From the NCBI GenBank assembly GCA_003534295.1, contig DPDV01000001.1, positions 44,837 through 108,836 of the forward strand: a stretch of 64,000 nucleotides of DNA, given 5' to 3'. Every line of letters starts with the position of its first letter. Position 1 is the first letter of the stretch. The translations under genes were made by a program, and so were the position numbers. The notes beneath the pieces are model-generated. The model did no database searches, was not told the DNA's origin, and was given only the letters and a program-made list of their open reading frames with translations. Below, one piece after another: positions 42,330 to 51,117 of this stretch. This DNA comes from Clostridiales bacterium. Lineage in GTDB: Bacteria; Bacillota; Clostridia; TANB77; CAG-508.

Positions 42330-42854
42330 TTATATTAGCTCTAATCTAACTATCTCGGCTGCGTCTCCTCTTCTTTGTCCAATTTTTAATATTCTTGTGT
42401 AGCCTCCGACTCTTCCTTCATATTTAGGAGCTATTTCATCAAATAATTTTGTTGTTAAATCTATATTATTTCCTTTGCTATCTTTAACTTTATTTATAAA
42501 TTTCATCATTTTTCTTCTTGCATTTAGCTTTGATGGCATATCTTTTTTTCTTTTTTCTGTAATTTCTTCTCTAACTACTTTTAAGTATTCTTTTCCATTT
42601 TTGCTTTTTACAAGTTCTGTAACTTTATGACCTTTTTCATCTAATTTTGCTTTAGAAACTTTCACATCAACCATTTCAAAATTATCTTTTTCCTTAATTG
42701 CTAATGAAATCAAGCTGTCTGCTATAGGTTTTACTTCTTTTGCTCTAGCTTCTGTTGTTTCTAACTTTCCATTTAGCAATAAACAAGTAGCTTGAGTTTT
42801 TAACATTGCCAATCTAATATCTGTTGTTTTTCCTAGCTTTCTATTTCCTGCCAC
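42330..42854 (-). CDS. rplQ: 50S ribosomal protein L17
   Basis: bL17 of the large subunit. N-terminal and C-terminal halves match (LGKTTDIRLAMLKTQATCLL, YEGRVGGYTRILKIGQRRGD). Between residues ~58 and ~107 there is an insertion of about 50 mostly Lys/Glu/Val residues (VDVKVSKAKLDEKGHKVTEL), giving 174 instead of ~120. Such inserted L17 forms occur in some Clostridia. Last gene of the superoperon. Confidence 0.94.
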   Translation of the reverse strand: MAGNRKLGKTTDIRLAMLKTQATCLLLNGKLETTEARAKEVKPIADSLISLAIKEKDNFEMVDVKVSKAKLDEKGHKVTELVKSKNGKEYLKVVREEITEKRKKDMPSKLNARRKMMKFINKVKDSKGNNIDLTTKLFDEIAPKYEGRVGGYTRILKIGQRRGDAAEIVRLELI

Positions 42855-42874
42855 TTCTGTCTTACCTCCTTTAA

Positions 42875-43822
42875 TTAATCTTCTTCCTTAGCGAAGTCTA
42901 GTCCTAGTGCATGTAATTTGTTTGTAACTTCATCTAAAGATTTTTTACCTAAATTTCTTACCTTCATCATGTCTGCTTCTGTCTTATTTGTTAAATCTTC
43001 AACGGTAGATATAGCAGCTCTTTTTAAACAATTGAATGATCTTACTGACAATTCTAAGTCTTCTATAGACATCTCTAAAACTTTTTCTTTTTTAGATTCT
43101 TCTTTTTCAACCATTACTTGCGTATTTTTTGCAGTTTCTGACAAATCAATAAACAATTCTAAGTGACCTGTCATAACCTTTGCAGCTATGCTTAGCGCTT
43201 CATAAGGTTTCAAACTTCCATCTGTCCATACTTCTATTGTTAGTTTATCATAATCTACCATTTGTCCAACTCTCGTATTTTCAACTGAATAGTTTACTTT
43301 TTTTACTGGTGTATAAATAGAATCTATTGGAAGTACTCCTATTGCTTGTTCTGGTTTTTTATTTTTTTCGGCTGTATTGTATCCTCTTCCCATTTCAGCT
43401 GTCATATCTATTACAAGGTGTCCACCTTCTGATACTGTAGCTATATGTAAATCTGGATTTAGCACCTCTACTGTTCCGTCAGTTTCAATATCTCCCGCTG
43501 TCACTTCTCCTGCACCATTAAAATTTATTCTTAATGTTTTTTGTTCATTTTTATCTAATTTTAATCTTACATTTTTTAAATTAATTATTATTTCTGGTAC
43601 ATCTTCTACAACATTTGGAACCGTAGTAAATTCGTGTAAAACACCTTCAATTTTTACACTTGTTATAGCACTTCCAGGAAGTGATGATAATAGTATTCTT
43701 CTTAATGAATTTCCTATTGTAATTCCATATCCTCTCTCTAATGGTTCGCATACGAATTTTGCATAATTATTTGCATCATCTGCTTCCAAGCATTTAATAT
43801 TTGGCTTTTCAAATTCTATCAT
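42875..43822 (-). CDS. rpoA: DNA-directed RNA polymerase subunit alpha
   Basis: Assembly platform of RNA polymerase. The N-terminal dimerisation domain shows FVCEPLERGYGITIGNSLRR and LLSSLPGSAITSVKIEGV. The C-terminal domain, beyond about residue 245, has SVRSFNCLKRAAISTVEDL and KVRNLGKKSLDEVTNKL, the DNA/UP-element-binding part. 315 residues. AGGGGG ribosome-binding site. Confidence 0.98.
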   Translation of the reverse strand: MIEFEKPNIKCLEADDANNYAKFVCEPLERGYGITIGNSLRRILLSSLPGSAITSVKIEGVLHEFTTVPNVVEDVPEIIINLKNVRLKLDKNEQKTLRINFNGAGEVTAGDIETDGTVEVLNPDLHIATVSEGGHLVIDMTAEMGRGYNTAEKNKKPEQAIGVLPIDSIYTPVKKVNYSVENTRVGQMVDYDKLTIEVWTDGSLKPYEALSIAAKVMTGHLELFIDLSETAKNTQVMVEKEESKKEKVLEMSIEDLELSVRSFNCLKRAAISTVEDLTNKTEADMMKVRNLGKKSLDEVTNKLHALGLDFAKEED

Positions 43823-43855
43823 TTATTAACCCCCTATTTTAGAAGTTAGAGATTA

Positions 43856-43900
43856 GTAGTGGTTTGATGTCAGAATTTATGAAAATTCTAAACCATCACT
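43856..43900 (-). promoter_or_regulatory. hairpin in the rpsD-rpoA spacer
   Basis: GTGGTTT...AAACCATCAC outer stem with an inner AGAATTT/AAAATTCT stem in the unusually long (163-base) spacer. There is no U-run after it. A second inverted pair (TAGAAGTTAG at 43840-43849, CTAACTTCTA at 43973-43982) encloses it. It could be a processing site or a protein-binding element; S4 is a known autoregulator, but the link is inference. Confidence 0.45.
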
Positions 43901-43986
43901 TTTACACTCTACTTCAATTTTTATTTTATCAAAGTTCTCTACTTCAAATTTATAATTTTATGTGCTAATTTTCTAACTTCTAGTTA

Positions 43987-44613
43987 TTATTTAGAGTAAA
44001 GCTCTACTATTAAATGTTCTTCTACTGGAATATCAACATCTTCTCTTGATGCTAATCTAACTACTTTACCACTTAATTTTTCTGCATCTTTTTCTAACCA
44101 CTCTGGAACTGGTTTTCCTGAGTTCATTTCTACGTTTAATTTAATAGCACCATTGTCTTTTTTTATTTCTCTTACAGAAATAACATCTCCTGCTTTTACT
44201 AAATATGATGGTATGTTTACTTTCTTTCCATTTACATCAAAAATGCCATGTGTTACTAACATTCTTGCTTGTGCTCTAGAACTTCCGTAACCTAATCTAT
44301 ATACTACATTGTCTAATCTGCTTTCTAGTATTTGTAGTAATACTTCACCTGTTTTTCCTTTTGTATTTGATGCCATATCAAAATATCTTCTGAATTGTTT
44401 TTCTCCAACTCCATAAAATGCTTTTGTTTTTTGTTTTTCTCTTAACTGAGTACCATATTCAGATAATTTTTTCTTTTTTTGTCCATTTTGACCTGGTGCA
44501 TAATTTCTTCTTGAAATACTGCATTTGTCTGTATAACATCTTGAACCTTTTAAGAAAAGTTTTTGACCTTCTCTACGACAAATACGACATTGTTCGTCTT
44601 TATATCTTGCCAT
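43987..44613 (-). CDS. rpsD: 30S ribosomal protein S4
   Basis: Primary 16S-binding protein, nucleates 30S assembly; autoregulator in Bacillus. Zinc-type N-terminus with four cysteines (CRICRREGQKLFLKG, CYTDKC). The S4 RNA-binding domain is ESRLDNVVYRLGYGSSRAQA, ARMLVTHGIFDVNGKKVNIP. 208 residues. Confidence 0.98.
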   Translation of the reverse strand: MARYKDEQCRICRREGQKLFLKGSRCYTDKCSISRRNYAPGQNGQKKKKLSEYGTQLREKQKTKAFYGVGEKQFRRYFDMASNTKGKTGEVLLQILESRLDNVVYRLGYGSSRAQARMLVTHGIFDVNGKKVNIPSYLVKAGDVISVREIKKDNGAIKLNVEMNSGKPVPEWLEKDAEKLSGKVVRLASREDVDIPVEEHLIVELYSK

Positions 44614-44636
44614 TTTATTTTTTCACCTTCCTTTTT

Positions 44637-45038
44637 TTAAACTCTACGTCTCTTTGGTGGTCTACAACCATTATGTGGTATTGGTGTAACATCTTTTATA
44701 CTACTAATTTCCAATCCTGCTGATTGTAATGACCTAATTGCTGCTTCACGACCTGAACCAGGTCCTTTAACAAATACTTCTACTGATTTTAATCCATGTT
44801 CCATTGCTGCTTTAGCTGCTGTTTCTGCTGCCTCTCCAGCTGCAAATGGTGTACTTTTTCTTGAACCTTTGAACCCTAGCTCTCCTGCACTTGCCCAAGA
44901 TATAACATTACCTTGAACATCACTAATTGTAACTATTGTATTATTAAAACTAGAATGAATATGAGCCATACCTTTTTCTATATTTTTTCTGTCTCTTCTT
45001 CTAGTTGTTGTTTTCTTTGCTCCAGTTTTTGTAGCCAT
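44637..45038 (-). CDS. rpsK: 30S ribosomal protein S11
   Basis: Platform protein of the small subunit. Motifs: GMAHIHSSFNNTIVTISDVQ, ISWASAGELGFKGSRKSTPF, GPGSGREAAIRSLQSAGLEI, CRPPKRRRV at the end. 133 residues. Confidence 0.98.
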   Translation of the reverse strand: MATKTGAKKTTTRRRDRKNIEKGMAHIHSSFNNTIVTISDVQGNVISWASAGELGFKGSRKSTPFAAGEAAETAAKAAMEHGLKSVEVFVKGPGSGREAAIRSLQSAGLEISSIKDVTPIPHNGCRPPKRRRV

Positions 45039-45084
45039 TTTAGCCTTTACCTCCCTTTTTTGTATAAGTTTTATTATCTAACTT

Positions 45085-45450
45085 TTACTTTTTACCTTTA
45101 CTTACAAGTTTTCTAGGACCTTTTCTTGTACGAGCATTAGTTTTTGTTCTTTGTCCTCTAACTGGAAGTCCTTTTCTATGTCTTAAACCTCTGTAACAAC
45201 CTATTTCTGTTAGTCTCTTTATATTTAGAGCTACATCTCTTCTTAGGTCTCCTTCTACTTTATATCCTTCCATAGCTTTTCTTATTGCTTGTACTTGATC
45301 ATCTGTTAAGTCTTTTACCCTTATATCTGGATTTACCTCTGCATTAGCTAATATTTTTTGTGAACTTGCTAATCCTATACCATAAATGTATGTTAAGCCT
45401 ATTTCTATTCTTTTTTCTCTTGGTAAATCAATTCCTGCTATACGAGCCAT
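45085..45450 (-). CDS. rpsM: 30S ribosomal protein S13
   Basis: Head protein contacting L5 and tRNA. Starts MARIAGIDLPREKRIEIGLT; an in-frame GTG four codons upstream overlaps the AGGAGG site and is not used. YIYGIGLASSQKIL and GCYRGLRHRKGLPVRGQRTK, GPRKLVSKGKK at the end. 121 residues. It lies 290 bases behind rpmJ, unusually far for this operon. Confidence 0.97.
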   Translation of the reverse strand: MARIAGIDLPREKRIEIGLTYIYGIGLASSQKILANAEVNPDIRVKDLTDDQVQAIRKAMEGYKVEGDLRRDVALNIKRLTEIGCYRGLRHRKGLPVRGQRTKTNARTRKGPRKLVSKGKK

Positions 45451-45678
45451 ACTCTTTAGCACCTCCTATTTTAGATGTTAGAAATTAGAAATTAGGAGCT
45501 ATATTACTCCCATTTGTCCAAATTCTTATATTATTAATTTTTAATTTATGTTGTCATTATTTTTGCTTAAAGGTGAAATGCACTTATTATAAAAGAAACT
45601 CGGATTTCGGAAATATTTATTTTAACATTTCTTCTTTTCTTATATATAAGTCTTTAAACATTTTTTGACATATATATA

Positions 45679-45731
45679 AACACAAATTAGATTATAGGAT
45701 TTCTCCTACAGCCGCCATCTATATTTGTGTT
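45679..45731 (-). promoter_or_regulatory. structured leader element between rpmJ and rpsM
   Basis: AACACAAATTAGAT and ATCTATATTTGTGTT form a long stem enclosing a smaller one (TAGGA/TCCTA). The 292-base gap (45451-45742) holds no gene. Without a U-run it is not a simple terminator. Location just ahead of rpsM recalls the alpha-operon leader region where S4 acts in E. coli, but no homology can be claimed. Confidence 0.45.
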
Positions 45732-45742
45732 ATAATCTTTTA

Positions 45743-45856
45743 TTACCCTTGTCTTTGTTTATGTTTTGGGTTTTCGCAAATTACTCTAATTACGCCTTTT
45801 CTTTTTATTACTTTACATTTTTCGCATATTTTCTTTACTGATGGTCTTACCTTCAT
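45743..45856 (-). CDS. rpmJ: 50S ribosomal protein L36
   Basis: 37-residue zinc-type bL36: MKVRPSVKKICEKCKVIKRK, then VICENPKHKQRQG with the C-C-C-H ligands. Too short to be found by length filters. AAAGGAAGGA lies upstream. Placement after infA is canonical. Confidence 0.95.
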   Translation of the reverse strand: MKVRPSVKKICEKCKVIKRKGVIRVICENPKHKQRQG

Positions 45857-45925
45857 TTTAACCTCATTCCTTCCTTTAGGCACAAATCAGTTTGTTTTCT
45901 TCAAACTTTTTACTCCTTGTATATT

Positions 45926-46144
45926 TTATTTTGCACGCCAAGTAATACGTCCTCTTGTTAAGTCATATGGCGATACTTCTACTTTTACTTTATCTCCTGG
46001 AAGAATTTTTATATAATTAATTCTTAACTTTCCAGAAATATGAGCTAATATTTGATGTCCGTTTTCTAATTCTACTTTAAATGTAGTATTAGGTAAAGTT
46101 TCTACGACCGTTCCTTCAAGCTCTATAACATCCTCTTTTGACAT
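45926..46144 (-). CDS. infA: translation initiation factor IF-1
   Basis: OB-fold factor blocking the A site at initiation. MSKEDVIELEGTVVETLPNT, FKVELENGHQILAHISGKLR, ILPGDKVKVEVSPYDLTRGR. 72 residues. GCGGAGG site. A promoter (46198-46226) lies in front. Confidence 0.97.
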   Translation of the reverse strand: MSKEDVIELEGTVVETLPNTTFKVELENGHQILAHISGKLRINYIKILPGDKVKVEVSPYDLTRGRITWRAK

Positions 46145-46197
46145 TTTGACCTCCGCAACATTACATAATATTTGTATTTTTTACCAATATCTATATT

Positions 46198-46226
46198 AGT
46201 ATATAATAATTTTACAACAATGTCAA
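46198..46226 (-). promoter_or_regulatory. internal promoter ahead of infA
   Basis: TTGACA, 17-bp spacer, TATACT on the minus strand. The -35 box is made of the last codons of map (Leu-Thr of its C-terminus). It can drive infA-rpmJ-rpsM-rpsK-rpsD-rpoA-rplQ independently of the S10 promoter. Confidence 0.7.
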
Positions 46227-46982
46227 TACTTCTGGTTCTTTTTCTGTAATTAAAATGGTGTTTTCGTAGTGTGCAGAATAACTTCCATCTTCTGTAACAA
46301 TTGTCCAGCCATCATCTAGTTGTAAAATATCTGGCTTACCCATTATTACCATTGGTTCAACAGCTAATGTCATGCCTGGTTCTAATCTTATTCCTCTACC
46401 ACTTTTGCCATAGTTTGGAATACCTGGGTCTTCATGCATTTTTCTACCTATTCCATGTCCTTGAAATTCTCTTACAACTGAGTACCCATTTTTATTAACA
46501 AATTCTCCTATCGCATGAGAAATATCTCCTACTCTGTTTCCTTTTACAGCGTATTTTATTCCTTCAAAAAAAGCCTGTTTTGTAACACTTACCAATTTTT
46601 CTATTTCTTTTGGAGCATTTCCTACAACATATGTTCTTGCCGCATCACCATTAAATCCATTTTTATAGACAACTAAATCTACGCTTACTATGTCGCCTTC
46701 TTTTATTATTGTCTTTTTAGACGGAATTCCATGTATTACTTCATCATTAATTGATGCACATATAGCTGCTGGATAATCTGGAATTCCTCTAATTCCACAA
46801 TTATATCCTTTTTGTGCCGCTATTGCTCCATTTTCCTTTATTACTTTTTCTGCAATTTGATTTAGGTCATATGTTGATATTCCTGGCTTAATGTTTTTTT
46901 CTATTTCCTTATGAACTAAAGCTGTTATTCTACAAGCTTCTCTCATAAGTTCTATTTCACTTTTAGATTTTATTGTTACCAA
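46212..46982 (-). CDS. map: methionine aminopeptidase type I
   Basis: Removes N-terminal Met from nascent proteins. Metal ligands in the pita-bread fold: D in SVDLVVYKNGFNGDAARTY, H in QGHGIGRKMHEDPGIPNYG and E in MTLAVEPMV and SAHYENTIL. Start is TTG (46982) with a weak GAAAGAAG site. 256 residues. No N-terminal zinc finger or SH3 extension. Confidence 0.96.
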   Translation of the reverse strand: MVTIKSKSEIELMREACRITALVHKEIEKNIKPGISTYDLNQIAEKVIKENGAIAAQKGYNCGIRGIPDYPAAICASINDEVIHGIPSKKTIIKEGDIVSVDLVVYKNGFNGDAARTYVVGNAPKEIEKLVSVTKQAFFEGIKYAVKGNRVGDISHAIGEFVNKNGYSVVREFQGHGIGRKMHEDPGIPNYGKSGRGIRLEPGMTLAVEPMVIMGKPDILQLDDGWTIVTEDGSYSAHYENTILITEKEPEVLTLL

Positions 46983-46998
46983 TTTTATTACTTCTTTC

Positions 46999-47664
46999 TT
47001 ATTTTTTTAGATATTCTATAATTTGTTCTACTACTATTTCTGAGGCATTATCTGCTGTTGGGTCTGGCGGACAAATTGAATATAATGTTTTTTCCTCTTT
47101 ATAGTAATTTATTAAATCTTTAGAGTTATTATAATATACTTCTAATCTTTGTTTTACTGTTTCTTCGTTATCATCTGCTCTTGTTGATAATTTTGAACCA
47201 CAATAGTCACAAATTCCCTCTACTTTTGATGGTTTATATTTTAAATTATATATTGCTCCACATTCCTTGTTTGAACATGTAGCTCTATTTATAATTCTTT
47301 GTATTATCACTTCATCTGGAATTTTTAGTTCTGGAACTAAGTCTATTTTCTTACCTTTTTCTTGCATAATTTTAGATAATTCTTTTGCTTGTTCTAGAGT
47401 TCTTGGAAACCCGTCTAATATAACTCCACTTTCTGTATCTGGTTGTGAAAGTCTGTCTTTTACTATTCTAATGGTTAATTCATCTGGAACTAGTAGTCCT
47501 TTTGAAATATATTCGTTTGCTTCTTTTCCTAATTCTGTTTCATTTTTTATTTGTTCTCTAAACATATCTCCTGTTGAGATATGAGGTAGATTCAATTTTT
47601 TTGCTAACATTTTTGCTGCTGTTCCTTTTCCTGTGCCAGGAGCACCTAACATAACTATATTCAT
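46999..47664 (-). CDS. adk: adenylate kinase (zinc LID type)
   Basis: Interconverts ATP+AMP and 2 ADP. P-loop GAPGTGKGT, NMP-binding HISTGDMFR, GFPRTLEQA, LID with four zinc Cys (CSNKECGAIY, CDYCG). 221 residues. It lies in the normal secY-adk-map order, but 110 bases after secY because a repeat is inserted. Confidence 0.97.
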   Translation of the reverse strand: MNIVMLGAPGTGKGTAAKMLAKKLNLPHISTGDMFREQIKNETELGKEANEYISKGLLVPDELTIRIVKDRLSQPDTESGVILDGFPRTLEQAKELSKIMQEKGKKIDLVPELKIPDEVIIQRIINRATCSNKECGAIYNLKYKPSKVEGICDYCGSKLSTRADDNEETVKQRLEVYYNNSKDLINYYKEEKTLYSICPPDPTADNASEIVVEQIIEYLKK

Positions 47665-47705
47665 ATTAATTACATTCCTTTCTAAGATACAAATTTATTT
47701 AAGTT

Positions 47706-47761
47706 AAGGACAATTACCAATTGAAAAAAGTAAATACTTTTTCCAATTAGTAACAGTCCTT
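47706..47761. repeat. REP-like imperfect palindrome inside the ribosomal superoperon
   Basis: AAGGACAATTACCAATTGAA continues into AAAAGTA, and pairs with TACTTTTTCCAATTAGTAAC continuing AGTCCTT. Its minus strand AGGACTGTTACTAATTGGA resembles GGGACTGTCCCTAATTGGG of the repeat at 28452. It would be transcribed between secY and adk. A related partial copy is at 63974. Confidence 0.7.
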
Positions 47762-47774
47762 TTCTTTTTCCTTA

Positions 47775-49103
47775 TTATTCTAAGAATCCTTTGTAATGTC
47801 TCATTACTAAGTAAGATTCTAATTGTTGTATTGTTTCAAGTGCTACACCTACAACTATTAATATTGATGTTCCTCCAAATGTTAAATCTATATTTGGTAC
47901 AAATCTTGTAAGCATTGGCAAAACAGCTATAACTGCTAGAAATAATCCTCCAAACCATAACAATTTTGACATAACAGCTTGCAAATATTCTGTTGTTGGC
48001 TTACCAGCTCTTATTCCTGGAATAAATCCTCCATTTCTCTTAATATTGTTTGAAACCTCAACTGGATTAAATGTAACATATGTGTAGAAAAATGTAAAGC
48101 CAAGTATTAGTAATAAGTAAACAATTGCATTTGCTATAGTATATCCTACTGGTATATTTGCTGATGTTGATGTTGCTATTGAAAACTTATATATAACTGA
48201 CCAAAATCCAGTTTGTTCTTGAATATTTGGAGCAAATAATTGTATTATCATTGCTGGGAATGTCATAAATGAAGATGCAAAAATTATAGGCATTACACCT
48301 GCCATAGCAAGTTTTAATGGTATATGCGTATTTTGTGCTCCTACCATCTTTCTTCCAACTACTTTTTTAGCATATTGTACTGGAATTCTTCTTTCTGCTT
48401 CTTGTACAAATACTACACCTGCAACTAATAGAATTGCTCCTATTAATATTCCTAATGTTATTAAAAATCCTTTTGTATTAAATACTCCAGTTCCAAATAT
48501 TAGGTTCCATATTGTAGTAATTGTACCTGGTAGTCCAGAAACGATACCCGCAAATATAATCATTGAAATGCCATTTCCTATACCCTTACTTGTTATTTGT
48601 TCTCCTAACCACATAAGAAGTCCTGTACCAGCCATTAAAGATATTACAACTGTAAATCCTGTTAAAAATCCTTCTCCAACGAAGATTCCAGCTGATTTAT
48701 AAGAAAAGTAAAGTCCTAAACCTTCTATTAGTGCTAACACTATTGTAAGTAATTTTGTATATTTGTTGATTTTATTTTTTCCTTCTTCTCCACCCTCTTT
48801 TGCAATTCTTTCTAACGCTGGTATAACTAGAGTTAATAACTGAATTACAATTGAAGCTGTGATGTATGGGCTAATAGACATTGCAAATATAGAAAATCTT
48901 GTAAAAGCTCCTCCTGATATCATATCTATTAATCCTGCCATTCCATTTGAAGCAGATTGCATATATGTTGATAATGTAAATACATCTACTCCTGGCGCTG
49001 TTATATAACTGCCTAATCTGAATATTACTAATAATATTAGAGTATATAATAATCTCTTTCTTATATCCGGTGTTTTCAGTGCATTTTTTATTGTTTTAAA
49101 CAA
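47775..49103 (-). CDS. secY: protein translocase subunit SecY
   Basis: Channel-forming subunit of SecYEG. Ten transmembrane helices: IRKRLLYTLILLVIFRLGSY at the start, the plug region ISGGAFTRFSIFAMSISPYI, GIGNGISMIIFAGIVSGLPG and VEVSNNIKRNGGFIPGIRAG. Starts directly at the rplO stop (adjacent bases), indicating coupling. 442 residues. Confidence 0.98.
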   Translation of the reverse strand: MFKTIKNALKTPDIRKRLLYTLILLVIFRLGSYITAPGVDVFTLSTYMQSASNGMAGLIDMISGGAFTRFSIFAMSISPYITASIVIQLLTLVIPALERIAKEGGEEGKNKINKYTKLLTIVLALIEGLGLYFSYKSAGIFVGEGFLTGFTVVISLMAGTGLLMWLGEQITSKGIGNGISMIIFAGIVSGLPGTITTIWNLIFGTGVFNTKGFLITLGILIGAILLVAGVVFVQEAERRIPVQYAKKVVGRKMVGAQNTHIPLKLAMAGVMPIIFASSFMTFPAMIIQLFAPNIQEQTGFWSVIYKFSIATSTSANIPVGYTIANAIVYLLLILGFTFFYTYVTFNPVEVSNNIKRNGGFIPGIRAGKPTTEYLQAVMSKLLWFGGLFLAVIAVLPMLTRFVPNIDLTFGGTSILIVVGVALETIQQLESYLVMRHYKGFLE

Positions 49104-49538
49104 TTAAATCACCTCTACCTTTCCTCCTAAAGATTCTATCTTTTCTTGTGCACCTTTAGTGAATCTTACTGCTTTTACATTTAATTTTTTTTCTAAATTT
49201 CCTTTTGCTATTACAACTATTCCATCATTAGCTTTTCTAATTATTCCTTCAGCCAATAATGTATCTACTGTAACATCTTGTGCTTCACTCTTGTTAAGCA
49301 TTGTTAATGTTACTTCTGTGTAGTTTTTAGCATGAATGTTTGTAAATCCTCTTTTTGGTAACCTTCTATATAATGGTGTTTGACCTCCTTCAAAGCCTCT
49401 TCTCACTCCACCACCACTTCTTGCCTTTTGACCTTTATGCCCTTTTCCAGATGTTTTTCCTAATCCAGAACCTACTCCACGTCCAACTCTAGTTCTTGTT
49501 TTATTATTTGAAGCTGGTTTTAATTCATTTAGTTTCAT
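49104..49538 (-). CDS. rplO: 50S ribosomal protein L15
   Basis: Glycine-rich N-terminus GRGVGSGLGKTSGKGHKGQK, RSGGGVRRGFEGGQTPLYRR, LPKRGFTNIHAKNYTEV. 144 residues. rpmD, normally just upstream, is missing: only 42 bases separate rplO from rpsE. Confidence 0.98.
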   Translation of the reverse strand: MKLNELKPASNNKTRTRVGRGVGSGLGKTSGKGHKGQKARSGGGVRRGFEGGQTPLYRRLPKRGFTNIHAKNYTEVTLTMLNKSEAQDVTVDTLLAEGIIRKANDGIVVIAKGNLEKKLNVKAVRFTKGAQEKIESLGGKVEVI

Positions 49539-49580
49539 TTAATTTCACACCTCTCTCTCTAACTTTTGAGTCTTACTTAT

Positions 49581-50078
49581 TTATAATATCTCTGCTACTG
49601 TTTTTCCTCTTTTTTTAGCAATTTGTTCTGCTGTTTTCATACTTTTTAGTCCTTCTAGTGTTGCATAAACTACGTTTCTAGGATTGTTTGTTCCTATAAC
49701 TTTAGTTCTTATATCTCTATAACCTGCTAATTCTAATACTGGTCTTACGCTTCCTCCAGCTATAAGTCCTGTACCTTCTGCAGCTGGTTTTAAAAGTACG
49801 CTTGCGCTTCCAAATTTACCTATATACTCATGTGGTATTGTTGTCCCAACTACTGGAACTTCTATTAAGTTCTTTTTAGCCTCTTCTATAGCTTTTCTTA
49901 TTGCATCTGGAACTTCTGAAGCTTTTCCATTTCCTACTCCAACGTGTCCGTTTTCATCTCCAACAACAACAACAGCACTAAATCTAAAAGTTCTACCACC
50001 TTTTACAACTTTTGCAACTCTATTAATTGCAACTACTTTTTCCTTTAATTCTGATGTATTTTCTCTTTCAGCTTGCAC
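49581..50078 (-). CDS. rpsE: 30S ribosomal protein S5
   Basis: Accuracy-related S5: KVVAINRVAKVVKGGRTFRF, VVGDENGHVGVGNGKASEVP, VGTTIPHEYIGKFGSASVLL. Starts at GTG after AAGGAGGG. 165 residues. Confidence 0.98.
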   Translation of the reverse strand: MQAERENTSELKEKVVAINRVAKVVKGGRTFRFSAVVVVGDENGHVGVGNGKASEVPDAIRKAIEEAKKNLIEVPVVGTTIPHEYIGKFGSASVLLKPAAEGTGLIAGGSVRPVLELAGYRDIRTKVIGTNNPRNVVYATLEGLKSMKTAEQIAKKRGKTVAEIL

Positions 50079-50100
50079 TTTAATTTCCCTCCTTTTATAA

Positions 50101-50460
50101 TTAGAATTTTAATCCGCCTTCTCTTGCAGCATCTGCTAGCTCTTTAACTACTCCATGGTATATATATCCACCTCTGTCAAATACAACGGCCTCTATATTT
50201 TTTTCGATAGCTCTTTTTGCAATTAAAGCTCCTACTTCTTTTGCTGCTTCCTTATTTGAATGTTTTGTTTTGATTTCTTTGTCTAAAGTTGAAGCACTTG
50301 CTAAGGTTCTTCCTGCAACATCATCTATAACTTGAACAAATAGGTTGTTATTTGTTCTACAAACACATAGTCTTGGGCATTCTGCTGTTCCAGATATTTT
50401 TTTACGAACTCTTAAATGTCTTTTATCTTTTTCAGCTTTTCTATCTATTTTTTTAACCAT
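50101..50460 (-). CDS. rplR: 50S ribosomal protein L18
   Basis: 5S rRNA-binding protein: RKAEKDKRHLRVRKKISGTA, RLCVCRTNNNLFVQVIDDVA, VFDRGGYIYHGVVKELADAA. 119 residues. Confidence 0.98.
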   Translation of the reverse strand: MVKKIDRKAEKDKRHLRVRKKISGTAECPRLCVCRTNNNLFVQVIDDVAGRTLASASTLDKEIKTKHSNKEAAKEVGALIAKRAIEKNIEAVVFDRGGYIYHGVVKELADAAREGGLKF

Positions 50461-50542
50461 TTTTTTCTCCTTTCCACTAATGTAACAGCATTAGTTTATA
50501 ACTACCTTTTAAATAAATTTAAAAATCAATTTATTATTTATT

Positions 50543-51082
50543 TTATTTTTTACCAGCTTTTCCTTCTTTACGTCTAATATGTTCTTCAACATATTTAATA
50601 CCTTTTCCTCTATAAACCTCTGGTGGTCTTTTTGTTCTAATTACAGCTGCTGTTTGACCAACAACTTCTTTGTCTATTCCTCTTACTATTATTTGGTTTG
50701 GAGCTGGAACATCAAAAGTAATTCCTTCTGGTGGATCTATTTCAACAGGATGTGAATATCCTAAATTCATAACCAATTTGTTTCCTTTTTTTTGTGCTCT
50801 ATATCCAACACCATTTATTTCTAATTCTCTTTTATATTCGTTAACAACGCCTTCTATCATATTGCTTATTAAAGTTCTTGTTAAGCCATGTAAACTTCTA
50901 TTTTCTTTTTGGTCATTGCTTCTTTCTACTTTAATAGTATTTCCTTCATGTACAATAGTCATGTTTTTATGAAGATCTCTTGTTAATGTTCCTTTTGGTC
51001 CTTTAACTTCTATATGATGTCCATCTATTTTCACTTCAACATTTTCTGGCACTGTTATAGGTTTGTTTCCTATTCTTGACAT
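50543..51082 (-). CDS. rplF: 50S ribosomal protein L6
   Basis: Two repeated L6 domains: SRIGNKPITVPENVEVKIDG and NGVGYRAQKKGNKLVMNLGY. C-terminal GKGIKYVEEHIRRKEGKAGK. 179 residues. Confidence 0.98.
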   Translation of the reverse strand: MSRIGNKPITVPENVEVKIDGHHIEVKGPKGTLTRDLHKNMTIVHEGNTIKVERSNDQKENRSLHGLTRTLISNMIEGVVNEYKRELEINGVGYRAQKKGNKLVMNLGYSHPVEIDPPEGITFDVPAPNQIIVRGIDKEVVGQTAAVIRTKRPPEVYRGKGIKYVEEHIRRKEGKAGKK

Positions 51083-51117
51083 TTTCTATTCTCCTTTCCC
51101 TAATTTATAGGTATTGC

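Noticed and set aside
45661..45700. plus-strand TTGACA with weak -10 in the rpmJ-rpsM spacer
   Set aside because: No -10 box at acceptable spacing and it would make only antisense RNA.
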